A stretch of 47,676 nt of DNA from Syntrophales bacterium (lineage in GTDB: Bacteria; Desulfobacterota; Syntrophia; Syntrophales; UBA2251). Position numbers and translations under genes: made by a program. The number at the start of each line of letters is the position of its first letter. The first letter of the stretch is position 1. Positions 38,967 through 47,676 of the stretch are shown here, one piece after another. The stretch spans positions 1-47,676 of the forward strand of contig JALNWL010000001.1 of the NCBI GenBank assembly GCA_023230905.1, read 5' to 3'. The notes under the pieces are model-generated. The model worked only from the letters and a program-made list of their open reading frames with translations, had not been told where the DNA came from and searched no databases.

Positions 38967-40169
38967 TTACCGCTTCCCCCAAACCAGACTGGGCTGGCGC
39001 CAGCCGGTCACCGGAACGAAGATTTTCTTCGAGGCGTCCGCCTGCAGGATCCGGTAATAGTGGGCGCCCTTGCGCACATTCTTGCCGAACTGGATCTTTC
39101 CCAGTCCGCCCGTGTCGAAATTCCGGATTTTTTCGACCCGGTCGATCAGGCGCTCGCGCGTGAGGTTCTTCCCGCAGTCCTCCATCGCCTTGGTCAACAG
39201 GAGGAGCGGATTCCACAGGATGGGAATCAGGGGCTCGTTCAGCATGCTCTCCAGACCGGCCTCGGTGAAGCCCTTCTCGATCTTTTTCCAGCCGGGTCCC
39301 CCCTCGTGGCGCAGACCGAGGTTCCCGATGTGGTAATGCCCGTTGGCCAGGGCGCCGGCCATGAAGGTCTTGGGATCGACGGACACGTAATCTCCGAAGA
39401 ACACGGGCTTCCAGCCGATCTTGTTGGCTTCCATGAGCAGGGCGGCGTAGACCGGCGCATAGCCGACGAAAAGACAATGGGTCACGCCTTCCGCCTTGAG
39501 CTTCATGGCCTGGGCGTTCAGGTTCTTCGTCCCCCGCTTGTAGGGCGCCTCCACGACCTTGAACCCGTATTTTTTGGCCGCCATTTCCATTCCGTCCAGG
39601 GTGTCCTTCCCCCACTCGTCATCCTGATAGCAGAGGCCGATCTTCGGGTTCTTGGCCTTCAGGTCCTTGAAGACGTAATCGGCCATCAGGATCCCCTGGT
39701 CCTGGCCGTTGCAGGCATACCAGAAGAGGTAGCGCTGGGGCGGGTCGAACATCGTCTGCACGGCCGCGGCGGTCGTGTAGACGGGGATCTTCTTCGCCTG
39801 AATGTCGGGGAGGATGGCCGTGCAGGGCGTGGAGCCGTAGACCGACACGATCATGAACACCTTGTGTTGATCGACGAGCTTCGTGAACGCTGTTTTCGTC
39901 AGGACCGGATCGTACTTGTTGTCCTCCACGACGAGCTTGAGCTTTCGCCCGTGGATGCCTCCCCGATCGTTCACGTCCTTCATCCACACCTGCAGGACGC
40001 CCGTGGCCAGTCTGCCCAGATAGGCGGCCGGCCCTGACAAATCCTGGAAGGTACCTAAAAGAATGGTGTCCTTGGTGACCCCCACTTCGGCCCGGGCGAT
40101 GCCCCCACCGAGCGCTCCGAACACGAAACAGATCATGACAATCCCAACGAGCGTCCGCAACTTTTTCAT
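38967..40169 (-). CDS. ABC transporter substrate-binding protein, branched-chain amino acid type
   Basis: 400 residues with a Sec signal peptide (residues 1-27, cleavage after ARA). The type I periplasmic fold is indicated by VTKDTILLGTFQDLSGPAAYLG, NDRGGIHGRKLKLVVEDNKYDP, a middle GLCYQDDEWGKD and the closing segment DTGGLGKIQFG. Periplasmic binder for LivHMGF-type transporters. It is the last gene of the operon on the minus strand, 222 bases after livM-like, a spacer that could carry its own promoter. The ligand is unknown: such transporters take amino acids, aromatic acids or fatty-acid-like compounds. The CoA ligase gene in the operon favours a carboxylic acid. Confidence 0.9.
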   Translation of the reverse strand: MKKLRTLVGIVMICFVFGALGGGIARAEVGVTKDTILLGTFQDLSGPAAYLGRLATGVLQVWMKDVNDRGGIHGRKLKLVVEDNKYDPVLTKTAFTKLVDQHKVFMIVSVYGSTPCTAILPDIQAKKIPVYTTAAAVQTMFDPPQRYLFWYACNGQDQGILMADYVFKDLKAKNPKIGLCYQDDEWGKDTLDGMEMAAKKYGFKVVEAPYKRGTKNLNAQAMKLKAEGVTHCLFVGYAPVYAALLMEANKIGWKPVFFGDYVSVDPKTFMAGALANGHYHIGNLGLRHEGGPGWKKIEKGFTEAGLESMLNEPLIPILWNPLLLLTKAMEDCGKNLTRERLIDRVEKIRNFDTGGLGKIQFGKNVRKGAHYYRILQADASKKIFVPVTGWRQPSLVWGKR

Positions 40170-40391
40170 GATGCCCTCCTTTTGCTGCCGTCGACAAGAT
40201 TCATAAACCGCTTCGTCACCGTACTACCGACCCGTGACGTCAAGCGACCTTCGCGCATCGACAAACATTACCACTTCCGTCGCAACGGAGAACGCGAGGC
40301 CCGGTTCCCGGGACGGCGACGTGCTCCGGAATGACGAAAGGCAGGGTTTTCCGGTGTCTTGCTCCCTCAACGACTTTCGCCCTTTTACCGC

Positions 40392-41438
40392 TCAATACGT
40401 GTACGGCCAAGTCTTCCAGTAGCGCTTGACGCGGATCCAGATCCCGAACAGCCCCAGCGGTTCGAAGAGGAGGAAAAAGATGATGATGAGGCCGTACACC
40501 ATGACCGACAGCCCGCCGATCCGGGGCGCCAGGTCCGGATAGGCGGACACCAGCGGACCGGAGACCGCATTGATCGCCTCGGGCAGGAGCACCATGAAGA
40601 TCGCCCCGAGGACCGACCCCAAGACGGTGCCCATGCCGCCGACGATGATCATGGCGATGTACAGGATCGACTGGTTGAATGTGAAATGGTCCGGACCGAT
40701 CAGGTGCAGAAGATAAGCGTACAGGGCGCCCGCCACGCCGGCCATGAACGAACTGATCGCAAAGGACATGATCTTGTATTTGGCCATATGGATCCCGATG
40801 ATCTCGGCCGCGATGTCCCGGTCGCGGATGGCCACGAAGGCCCGACCCGTCCGGCTCATCAGGAGATTCTTCGTGAAGACCGCCGCCGCGACGGCGAGCA
40901 CCAGGACGACGTAATAATAGGACTGGTAAGAGTTCAGAGGGAATCCGAACAGATCCGGAGTCGGCAGGGCGATGCCCTTGTCGGACTGGGTGAGACTCTC
41001 CCAGTGGTAGATGACGTGCTCGACGATGAACTGAAACGCCAGGGTGGTGACGACGAGATAAAGCCCCTTCAGGCGCAGGGCGGGAATCCCGACGATCAAT
41101 CCCGCGAGCGCCGCCGCCAGGCCGGCCAGCGGCAGCGTGGCGATCAGCGGAAGACCCGTCCGGACAGCCAGGATCGCAGCCGTGTAGGCCCCGATACCCA
41201 TGAAGGCCGCATGCCCCATGGACAGCAGCCCCGTGCAGCCCGTCAACAGGTTCAACCCCAGGGCGCTGATGATCGAGACGCCGCAGATGCACGCGACGAA
41301 AACCCCGTATGACCCCATGAACAGGGGAAAGGTCAGTAGAAACGCACCCAGCAGCACGAGCGAGATCCTGGCCGCCGGACTCGGGAAAATCCGGAGATCC
41401 TGCGGATAGGACCGGATGGTGAATCGCGTCACAGCCAT
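40392..41438 (-). CDS. ABC transporter permease, LivM type
   Basis: 348 residues, about ten membrane helices. Typical LivM blocks are LNLLTGCTGLLSMGHAAFMGIGAYTAA near 70, VGIPALRLKGLYLVVTTLAFQ near 120 and the EAA-like cytoplasmic loop GRAFVAIRDRDIAAEIIGIHMAKYK near 200. It pairs with the LivH-type permease 32 bases upstream and with the two ATPases further upstream. The N-terminal extension of about 35 residues before the first conserved helix is common in this group. Confidence 0.9.
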   Translation of the reverse strand: MAVTRFTIRSYPQDLRIFPSPAARISLVLLGAFLLTFPLFMGSYGVFVACICGVSIISALGLNLLTGCTGLLSMGHAAFMGIGAYTAAILAVRTGLPLIATLPLAGLAAALAGLIVGIPALRLKGLYLVVTTLAFQFIVEHVIYHWESLTQSDKGIALPTPDLFGFPLNSYQSYYYVVLVLAVAAAVFTKNLLMSRTGRAFVAIRDRDIAAEIIGIHMAKYKIMSFAISSFMAGVAGALYAYLLHLIGPDHFTFNQSILYIAMIIVGGMGTVLGSVLGAIFMVLLPEAINAVSGPLVSAYPDLAPRIGGLSVMVYGLIIIFFLLFEPLGLFGIWIRVKRYWKTWPYTY

Positions 41439-41470
41439 GTCGGTTTTTTCTCCCCGCTTCCGGCGCCCCG

Positions 41471-42361
41471 TCAGACGCGCTCGATTTCCTTCGTGCCGAA
41501 CAGACCGTAGGGACGGATCATCATGATGATCAGGGCCAGGACGTAGGCGGTAATTTCATTGATGCCGCTCCCAAGATAATCGGCCAGATAGAAACCGGCC
41601 AGGTTTTCCGCAACGCCGATGATGAGCCCCCCGAGGATCGCCCCGTGCACGCTGTCCAGTCCCCCCAGGATCAGGGCGGGCAGGGCCTTGAGTCCCGTGT
41701 GGCTCATGATGGGATCGAGGTAGGTCAGGCTCGCCATGAAGACGCCGGCCACCGTCGCCACAAGGGAAGCGATCACCCAAGAGGCCGTGAACACCCCCTT
41801 CACGTTGATCCCCATCAGAAACGCCGCCGAGGTGTCTTCGGCCGTCGCCCGCATGCTGATGCCGGACTGGGAGTACTTGAAAAAAAGGAAGAAGCCGACG
41901 AGGAGGATCATCGTCGCGACGATGGTGTAAATCTCGGCCTGGTTGATGGCCACGCCGAAGATCGTCAGGGGGTCCTTGGGAAAGGGCGCCGGGAAATTGT
42001 ACTCCTCATACCCCCAGACCAGCCCCGTCATGCCGCGGATGACGTTGGCCAGCCCCAGGGTCACCATGATCACCGAAAGCACCGGCTCTCCGACCAGGGG
42101 ACGGACCACCAGCATCTCCAGCAGTGCCGTGATGAGGGCCATCAGGACCAGGGCGGCGAGAAACGCCCCGATAAACGGCAGCTTCAGGACCGTGATGAAG
42201 GCAAAGGTGAGATAGGCGCCCAGCATCATCAGCTCCGGCTGGGCGAAGTTGAAGATGTCGGTCGCCTTGAAGATGAGAACGAATCCGAGGGCGATGCAGG
42301 CGTAGACACTCCCCCAGGCCAGACCCGTGATCGTGAGCTGTATCAGGATGTTGGACGCCAT
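41471..42361 (-). CDS. ABC transporter permease, LivH type
   Basis: 296 residues with about eight helices. QLTITGLAWGSVYACIALGFVLIFKATDIFNFAQPELMMLGAYLTF is the standard LivH opening, and SGISMRATAEDTSAAFLMGINVKGV is the EAA-like loop that contacts the ATPases. The C-terminus (MMIRPYGLFGTKEIERV) carries the usual RPxGLFG. It follows the acyl-CoA synthetase gene with a 44-base gap. Together with the LivM homologue it forms the membrane channel. Confidence 0.92.
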   Translation of the reverse strand: MASNILIQLTITGLAWGSVYACIALGFVLIFKATDIFNFAQPELMMLGAYLTFAFITVLKLPFIGAFLAALVLMALITALLEMLVVRPLVGEPVLSVIMVTLGLANVIRGMTGLVWGYEEYNFPAPFPKDPLTIFGVAINQAEIYTIVATMILLVGFFLFFKYSQSGISMRATAEDTSAAFLMGINVKGVFTASWVIASLVATVAGVFMASLTYLDPIMSHTGLKALPALILGGLDSVHGAILGGLIIGVAENLAGFYLADYLGSGINEITAYVLALIIMMIRPYGLFGTKEIERV

Positions 42362-42405
42362 GTTCCTCCCCTTTCACCGCCGGGGCGCGATCGGCCGGCC
42401 CGGGG

Positions 42406-44208
42406 TTAATTGCGGTACATCTCCTCGATGATCTCTCCTAACTTTTCGTAGAGGGTCTTGCGACGCAGCTTCAGCGTCGCCGTCAGTTCATTGTCATCGT
42501 GATCCAGCTCCTTCTCCAGCAGACGGAACTTCTTGATCGTTTCCACCTGCGAGAAATCCCGGTTGGCCTCATGGACCTCCTGCTGAACCAGCTCGCGGAC
42601 CTCCTGAAGCTGGGCCAGGCTCTTGAAGGTCGTATACGCCAGTCCCCGGTCCTGGGCCCATTTGGCCACATTGTCGTACTCGATCTGGATCAGCGCCGTC
42701 AGGTAGGGTTTCGCGTCCCCGATGACGATCGCCTCGTTGATGTAGGGGCTGCACTTCAGGCGATTCTCGATCTCGGAGGGGGCGATGTTCTTGCCGCCGG
42801 AAGTGATGATGATCTCCTTCTTCCGGTCCGTGATCTTGAGCCGTCCCTCCGGATCGAGTTCCCCCACATCCCCGGTGTGCAGCCAGCCGTCCACCACCGT
42901 CCGCGCCGTCGCCTCCGGATCCTTCCAGTAGCCGACAAAAACGTGGTTGCACTTGAGCAGGATCTCACCGTCCTCGGCGATCCGGATTTCAACCCCGCGG
43001 ATCGGCTTTCCTACGGTCCCCAGCTTCACGTCCCCCGGCAGGTTGGCTGTGCCGATGCCCGTTTCTTCGGTCATCCCCCACCCCTCGAGCACCGGAACAC
43101 CCAGAGAATGGAAGAAGAGCAGCACCTCGGGCGATATAGGCGCCGCCCCGCTCAAGGCCAGCCGGGCGCGCAGAAGCCCCAGCTCCTTCCGCAGATGACG
43201 GAAGAGCAGCCGTTCCCCCAGGCCGTGCGAGAGCCTGAGCGAAAAGGGAATCGGCCCGCGGGACAGGCGGGCCAGCGCCATCTCCCGTCCGACGGGCATG
43301 AAGAGGCGGTAGGCGGTCGCCTTCGCCCAGGTGGAGTCCTTCATCTTGATGACGATCCCGGCCATCATCTTTTCCCAGATCCTCGGCACGGCGAGATAAA
43401 ACGTCGGAAAGATTTCCCGCATGTCCTGGGTGACGGTATCGACGCTCTCGGCGAAATTGACCGTCGCACCGGAATAGATGGGCAGAAAAACGGACATCAT
43501 GCGCTCCGCCACATGGCACAGGGGCAGGTACGAAACGATCTCGTCCGTGTCGTATTGGGGCAGGGTCTGACTCTGGGCCTTGAGAAACTGGGCCACGTTG
43601 TCGTGGCTGAGCATCGCCCCCTTCGGGGGACCCGTCGTACCGGAGGTGTAGACCATGATGGCGACATCCTCCGGGCGGACCTGATCGACGGTGCGCCAGT
43701 ACCGCTCCGGGTCTGCCGCCTCGATCCGGCCGCCGATCCGCTCCACCTCCTCGAAGGAGACAATCATCGGATCCGTGCCGCGGCGCAGGCCCTTCATGTC
43801 GATGACGATGATCTTTCTCATGAAGGGCAGTGCTTCCCGGACCTCCAGGACCTTGTCCACCTGCTCCTGGTCGTCGCAGACAACGAAGACCGATTCGGAA
43901 TGACCGATGACGTACTGGGCCTCCCGGGAAGGATTCGTGGGGTAAACGCCCACGGCCACCCCGCGGGCGCTCTGGGTGGCCAGATCCGCGTAAAGCCACT
44001 CCGGAAGGTTTTCGCCGAAGATGCTCACATGATCGCCGGGCATAAGACCGAGGTCCATCAGCCCCAGGCAGAAGTGCCGCACATGCCGGCTGTAATCGTT
44101 CCAGGAAATCTCCTGCCAGATGCCGAATTCCTTCTCCCGCAGGGCGACCCGGTCGCCGTACTTTCTGACCCGGGCGAGAAAGATGTGGGGAACGGTATCC
44201 TCTCTCAT
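42406..44208 (-). CDS. Long-chain acyl-CoA synthetase (AMP-binding, FadD15-like)
   Basis: 600 residues. ANL-superfamily motifs: the P-loop YTSGTTGPPKGAMLSHDN near 188, GWGMTEETG near 380, and DGWLHTGDVGELDPEGRLKITDRKKEIIITSGGKNIAPSEIEN near 440-480, which includes the hinge and adenylate-binding Asp and the catalytic Lys region. The length and the LGLMPGDHVSIFGENLPEW opening fit the long-chain subgroup. It activates a carboxylic acid to its CoA thioester with ATP. Its ATG overlaps the end of the livG-like gene (44205-44208), so it belongs to the transporter operon and probably activates the imported acid. Confidence 0.9.
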   Translation of the reverse strand: MREDTVPHIFLARVRKYGDRVALREKEFGIWQEISWNDYSRHVRHFCLGLMDLGLMPGDHVSIFGENLPEWLYADLATQSARGVAVGVYPTNPSREAQYVIGHSESVFVVCDDQEQVDKVLEVREALPFMRKIIVIDMKGLRRGTDPMIVSFEEVERIGGRIEAADPERYWRTVDQVRPEDVAIMVYTSGTTGPPKGAMLSHDNVAQFLKAQSQTLPQYDTDEIVSYLPLCHVAERMMSVFLPIYSGATVNFAESVDTVTQDMREIFPTFYLAVPRIWEKMMAGIVIKMKDSTWAKATAYRLFMPVGREMALARLSRGPIPFSLRLSHGLGERLLFRHLRKELGLLRARLALSGAAPISPEVLLFFHSLGVPVLEGWGMTEETGIGTANLPGDVKLGTVGKPIRGVEIRIAEDGEILLKCNHVFVGYWKDPEATARTVVDGWLHTGDVGELDPEGRLKITDRKKEIIITSGGKNIAPSEIENRLKCSPYINEAIVIGDAKPYLTALIQIEYDNVAKWAQDRGLAYTTFKSLAQLQEVRELVQQEVHEANRDFSQVETIKKFRLLEKELDHDDNELTATLKLRRKTLYEKLGEIIEEMYRN

Positions 44209-44996
44209 CCCGCCCCCTCCTTCTTGAGAAGCGTGGTGGCGTCATCCCCGAGGTAGGCCTTCTGGACCTCCGGGTTCCTCTGCACCTCGCCGGTCGTCCC
44301 CTCGGCGATCTTGCGGCCGAAATCGAGGACGCAGATCCGCTTGGAGATGTCCATCACCACGTCCATGTCATGCTCGATCATCACGATCGTGGTCCCCAAC
44401 TCCTCGTGAATGTCCAGAATGAAGCGGGCGATGTCCTCCGTCTCCTCCTGGTTCATCCCGGCCATCGGCTCGTCCAGCAGGAGAAGGCGCGGCTCCTGGA
44501 CCAGGGCGCGCCCCAGTTCCACCCGTTTCTGAACCCCATAGGGCAGGCTGGACACGAGGTGCTTCCGCCAGCGTTCCATTTCGAGAAAATCGATGATCTC
44601 CTCGACCTTTCGCCGGTGGACGGCCTCCTCGGCCGCCCGATAGCCGAAGACGGCGTTGTGCCAGAATCCGTGCCGGAAATGGTGGTGGCGGCCCAGCATC
44701 ATGTTGTCGATCACGTTCATCCGGGCGAACAGCTCCACGTTCTGGAAGGTCCTGGAAATGCCCAGCTTGGCGATCTGATCGGGCCGCCAGTGCGCGAGGT
44801 CCCGGTCCGCGAAGAGGATGTTCCCACCGTCCGGCCGGTAGAAGCCGCTGATGCAGTTCAACAGGCAGGTCTTGCCGGCACCGTTGGGACCGATGACGGC
44901 GACGAGCTCGCCCTCCTCGACATTCAGGGAAACGCGATCCAGGGCAACGATGCCTTTGAAATGGAGGCTGATCTCGCGGATCTCCAGAAATCCCAT
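44205..44996 (-). CDS. ABC transporter ATPase, LivG type
   Basis: 263 residues. Walker A GPNGAGKT near 37, the signature region VSSLPYGVQKRVELGRAL near 150, Walker B LLLLDEPMAGM near 175 and the switch His in VMIEHDMD. The insertion between Walker A and signature (ARMNVIDNMMLGRHHHFRHGFWHNAVFG) is the LivG-type expanded loop. The N-terminus FLEIREISLHFKGIVALDRVSL is standard. It lies 9 bases after the livF-like gene and overlaps the synthetase gene. Confidence 0.93.
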   Translation of the reverse strand: MGFLEIREISLHFKGIVALDRVSLNVEEGELVAVIGPNGAGKTCLLNCISGFYRPDGGNILFADRDLAHWRPDQIAKLGISRTFQNVELFARMNVIDNMMLGRHHHFRHGFWHNAVFGYRAAEEAVHRRKVEEIIDFLEMERWRKHLVSSLPYGVQKRVELGRALVQEPRLLLLDEPMAGMNQEETEDIARFILDIHEELGTTIVMIEHDMDVVMDISKRICVLDFGRKIAEGTTGEVQRNPEVQKAYLGDDATTLLKKEGAG

Positions 44997-45005
44997 GGGC
45001 CTCCT

Positions 45006-45809
45006 TTAGGAAAGCCAGCGCTTGCGGCGTTTGTAATGCTTGACTTCGGCAAAGCTCCGCCGTTCCTTTTCGTCCTTCATGCCCAGGTAGAACTCCTTCA
45101 CGTCCTCGTTTTCCATCAGCTTCCCGCTCGGGCCGTCCAAAACGATCTTGCCGTTCTCCATGATGTACCCGTATTCAGCCACCGCGAGGGCCATGAAGGC
45201 ATTCTGCTCCACGAGGAGGATCGAGACCCGCTCCTCCCGGTTGATGCGCCGGATAATGTCGAAGATTTCCGTGACGAGCAGGGGGGCGAGGCCCAGGGAC
45301 GGCTCATCCAGCATGATCAGGGACGGCCGGGCCATCAGGGCCCGCGCAATGGCCAGCATCTGCTGCTCGCCGCCGCTCAGGAACCCCGCCTGGATCTTCA
45401 GCCGCTGGCGGAGGGGGGGAAAGTAGCCCAGAACACGCTCGTAATCGCGGGCGATCTCGGCCTTGCCGTCTCGGCGCGTGTGGGCGCCGACCCGGATGTT
45501 CTCGTCGACCGTGAGTTCGGCAAAGATGCGCCGCCCTTCGGGAACCTGGGTGATCCCCATCTGCACGATTTCCTGCGGATCCATTTTATGGATGGGGTGA
45601 CCGTCAAACTCGATCACTCCCTTCTTGATTTCGCCGTCCTCGTAATCGAGAAGCCCCGAGATGGCCTTGAGGGTGGTCGACTTCCCCGCCCCGTTGGATC
45701 CGAGAAAGGCCACGATCGCCCCCTCAGGAACCTCCAGGGAAATCCCCCTCAGGACCAGGATGATGTCGTTGTAGATGACTTCGAGGTTGTTCAGCCTGAG
45801 CGATCCCAC
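45006..45809 (-). CDS. ABC transporter ATPase, LivF type
   Basis: 267 residues from GTG 45809, which has AAGGAGG 11 bases upstream; the in-frame GTG/ATG further up would add residues not typical of the family. Walker A is GSNGAGKS near 40, the signature LSGGEQQMLAIARAL near 150, Walker B LIMLDEPSLGL near 172, and the switch region VEQNAFMAL. The C-terminal 25 residues are charged and Lys/Arg rich (KRRKRW). It is the first gene of the transporter operon, downstream of a candidate promoter at 46103-46131. Confidence 0.92.
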   Translation of the reverse strand: MGSLRLNNLEVIYNDIILVLRGISLEVPEGAIVAFLGSNGAGKSTTLKAISGLLDYEDGEIKKGVIEFDGHPIHKMDPQEIVQMGITQVPEGRRIFAELTVDENIRVGAHTRRDGKAEIARDYERVLGYFPPLRQRLKIQAGFLSGGEQQMLAIARALMARPSLIMLDEPSLGLAPLLVTEIFDIIRRINREERVSILLVEQNAFMALAVAEYGYIMENGKIVLDGPSGKLMENEDVKEFYLGMKDEKERRSFAEVKHYKRRKRWLS

Positions 45810-46319
45810 GTCCGGAGAAACCTCCTTCGCCGCAACGGACGGCCAAAGACAGGCCCACACTTCCGAGAAACCTCTAAACGGCTACAACATCTTTACATTT
45901 CTGGAGACTTCCCCCCGTGAATGTCGGCGGAAAGCACCGTCAGGAAAAAACGGGAGGAAATGACAGGCCCGAACAGACGGGGGGCCGGACAAACGATCGG
46001 CCTGAACACCCCCGCCGTGGGCGCCCGGGTGACCGGTCCGGCGGGGCGCCGGCAGCGTCCCTGACCCAATCATCCCGGCACGAACAACGCGCGAACGGTT
46101 CACGGATAACCAAAATTCATCGGGATGTCAATACAAAAAAGGGGCCTGATTCGCGGGCGTGGGTCAGTGGATGTCATCCGATGCGCCGGTTGACCGATCA
46201 TCCCCTTACGTCCGTCCCACGGTCGTCCCGCGGTCGTCCGGCCGGTGTCATCGTCATCGGGACCCTGACCGCCGCATCGTCGTCTCTTCCGAGAAGACAA
46301 CGCCCCCTGCGACACGGGG
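45810..46319. other. 510-base gene-free leader region
   Basis: No credible protein gene in six frames. It holds the ribosome site of the livF-like gene, a GC hairpin with GGCGCCC/GGGCGCC arms around 46020-46050, a minus-strand promoter candidate at 46103-46131 and a short tandem repeat of CGGTCGTCC around 46220. It is probably the promoter and untranslated leader of the transporter operon plus the 3' flank of the OsmC-like gene. Confidence 0.5.
46103..46131 (-). promoter_or_regulatory. Candidate sigma-70 promoter of the ABC transporter operon
   Basis: On the minus strand TTGACA (46126-46131), 17-base spacer, TATCCG (46103-46108). The -35 is perfect and the -10 weak. It would give a leader of nearly 290 bases before the GTG at 45809. 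Confidence 0.45.
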
Positions 46320-46805
46320 CTACGACGGGGCGGCGGCGGTCTCTTCGAACACATAACGGACCGTCAGCTCCAGATCCGGACGCAGGGAATTGTACACGGA
46401 GCAGTAGGTCTGCCGCGACAGGGCAATGGCGCGTTCGACCCGCCGCGCGTCCAGGTTCTGACCGGCCATGTGGAGCGCCATCTCGACGCTCCGGAAGTAC
46501 TGGGGCGGTTCAGGGTTCCGCTGACCGGTGACATCGACCCGGAAAGCGGTGAGCGCCACGCGCATCTTTTTCAGGATCGACACGATGTCGATGGCCATGC
46601 AGCCGGCGAGCGACAGCAACAGGGCCTCCGTCGGATTGCAGCCCCACTGGGATTCGGCGTCGAACTCGATCTCGTAGCCCTGCGGCGTCGTCCCCGCAAA
46701 GACCAGCTCCCGGTTCCAGGCGAGGGTCGCCTTCACCCCGGGGGTAATCCCGGCCTTGTACCCCTGAAGCGCATCCCTCAATTCGCCCTTGTCCTGTTCC
46801 CCCAT
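46320..46805 (-). CDS. OsmC/Ohr-family protein
   Basis: 161 residues from ATG 46805 with AGGAGG six bases upstream. The OsmC fold is shown by the N-terminal strand region KATLAWNRELVFAG, the first catalytic-type Cys in LLSLAGCMAIDIVSILKKM near 85 and the second in QTYCSVYNSLRPDLELTVRY near 140. This spacing of two Cys fits a thiol peroxidase or the YhfA branch. It would act in the cytoplasm against organic peroxides or as a redox protein of unknown partner. It is monocistronic; its downstream side is the gene-free region. Confidence 0.87.
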   Translation of the reverse strand: MGEQDKGELRDALQGYKAGITPGVKATLAWNRELVFAGTTPQGYEIEFDAESQWGCNPTEALLLSLAGCMAIDIVSILKKMRVALTAFRVDVTGQRNPEPPQYFRSVEMALHMAGQNLDARRVERAIALSRQTYCSVYNSLRPDLELTVRYVFEETAAAPS

Positions 46806-46973
46806 GCCGATCCTCCTGACCCCGTGATATCCCTTTATAACCCCGAACGGACGAGAATTCAAGACAGGGGGAGCGGCGGACATGTGAAAAAAATCTGGAA
46901 AAATTCCCCGGTATTGTTTAAAGAAAGCCGTTAATCGAAAGGCCAGGGACACACCGTCCGAAGGAGAACCGTC

Positions 46974-47676
46974 ATGAGTCAGGAAAAAAACGTCTATCAG
47001 TTCCGCGGGGGCTCGAAATACGTCCTCGACGAGGAGCTCGCCCGGATCGTCAATGTCTCCATGGCGCTGGAGATGCCGCTCCTGCTCAAGGGAGAGCCGG
47101 GCACCGGCAAGACGATGCTCGCCCACGCCATCGCGGAAAGCCTAAAAATGCCGCTGATCGTTCTGAACGTCAAATCCAGCATGAAGCTGATCGACGCCCT
47201 CTACCAGTACGACACCCTCACGCGCCTGAACGACAGTCGCTTCGGCGACTCCAAACGGGACGTGAGCAACATCGAGGACTACATCAAGATGGGCAAGATC
47301 GGCCAGGCCTTCACCGCCGAAACGCGCACCATCCTCCTGATCGATGAAATCGACAAGGCCGACACGGACTTCCAGGACGACATGCTGGACGTCCTGGACC
47401 AGATGCAGTTCGACATCATCGAGATCGACAAGACGATGACCGCCCGGCATCGTCCGGTCATCGTCATCACCTCGAACGCCAAGAAGGACCTCTCCGTCCC
47501 CTTCCTCGGCCGCTGCAACTTCCATCACATCGCCTTTCCCGACCCGGAGATGATGCGCCGGATCGTCAACGTCCACTTCCCCAACTTGAGCGACGATATG
47601 CTGGATGCCTGCATCGCCGCCTTCTACCGCATCCGGGAATTCAAGGGGATCGAAAAGAAGCCCGCCACGCGCGAAC
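46974..47676 (+). CDS. MoxR-type AAA+ ATPase, 3' truncated by window end
   Basis: Open from ATG 46974 (AAGGAGA upstream) to the last base, 234 codons. Motifs: Walker A GEPGTGKT near 42, Walker B TILLIDEIDKAD near 120, sensor 1 VIVITSNAKKDLS near 162 and an arginine-finger-like LGRCNFHHIAFPDP. This resembles the MoxR/CoxD branch, whose members with a VWA-domain partner help insert metals or assemble enzymes. The partner would lie beyond the window. The INVSMALEMPLLLKGEPG region is typical of the CoxD-like group, but no CO dehydrogenase genes are in view. Confidence 0.85.
   Translation, partial: MSQEKNVYQFRGGSKYVLDEELARIVNVSMALEMPLLLKGEPGTGKTMLAHAIAESLKMPLIVLNVKSSMKLIDALYQYDTLTRLNDSRFGDSKRDVSNIEDYIKMGKIGQAFTAETRTILLIDEIDKADTDFQDDMLDVLDQMQFDIIEIDKTMTARHRPVIVITSNAKKDLSVPFLGRCNFHHIAFPDPEMMRRIVNVHFPNLSDDMLDACIAAFYRIREFKGIEKKPATRE

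Noticed and set aside
45810..46319. Riboswitch in the long leader before the livF-like gene
   Set aside because: Only a GC hairpin and a short tandem repeat are visible; no known riboswitch core could be recognised.

Overview
The window is high-G+C DNA from an anaerobic bacterium of the deltaproteobacterial (Desulfobacterota) type. The reasons are a complete DsrMKJOP electron-transfer operon, an octaheme tetrathionate-reductase-like cytochrome, an ORP-like Mrp/NifX cluster under a sigma-54 regulator, and two genes that appear to decode UGA as selenocysteine. No rRNA, tRNA, CRISPR array, transposase or prophage gene was seen.

Layout. 2-11914 (+) is one long operon, cut at its 5' end. A TmcC/TmcB-like membrane cytochrome and iron-sulfur pair is followed by canonical dsrM-dsrK-dsrJ-dsrO-dsrP, a zinc-type alcohol dehydrogenase, acetate kinase and sulfoacetaldehyde acetyltransferase (xsc). 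Together they suggest sulfonate respiration: Xsc makes sulfite and acetyl phosphate, AckA makes ATP, and the Dsr complex passes electrons towards sulfite reduction. 12281-12823 is a gamma-carbonic-anhydrase-like gene. 12899-15063 (-) is a lower-G+C pair, a membrane protein and a Tat-exported sulfatase. 15362-18634 (+) is a PLP-decarboxylase / TauE-SafE exporter / DUF819 transporter cassette behind a good sigma-70 promoter. 18765-19208 (-) is a CBS-domain protein.

19449-22648 is a sulfur-handling block. A split YeeE/YedE transporter has a first half with an in-frame UGA at the conserved Cys and a SECIS-like hairpin behind it. It is followed by the convergent octaheme cytochrome and a DsrE-like protein. 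22743-31276 (-) is a run of genes read in one direction: NifX/DUF5320/zinc-ribbon fusion, a tiny DUF5320 protein, a NifX-like protein, TrmO, Mrp-NifX, FmdB, a UGA-containing peroxiredoxin, a NifU-like scaffold, pyruvoyl arginine decarboxylase, an MBL-fold hydrolase and a molybdopterin oxidoreductase. Its upstream end carries a -24/-12 promoter and two palindromic upstream sites next to the sigma-54 regulator gene (31495-32853).

33152-38891 holds mostly housekeeping-type genes (HerA-like ATPase, LysE-type exporter, PcnB-like nucleotidyltransferase, methyltransferase, NUDIX fusion). 38967-45809 (-) is a branched-chain-type ABC transporter operon with an acyl-CoA synthetase inside it. The window ends with an OsmC-like gene (-) and a truncated MoxR-type AAA+ ATPase (+).

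The most interesting content is (i) the selenocysteine YeeE/YedE half-transporter, (ii) the selenoperoxiredoxin without a resolving cysteine, (iii) xsc-ackA attached to dsrMKJOP, and (iv) the sigma-54 control region of the ORP-like cluster. All functions are read from sequence motifs and remembered family features; no database search was run.
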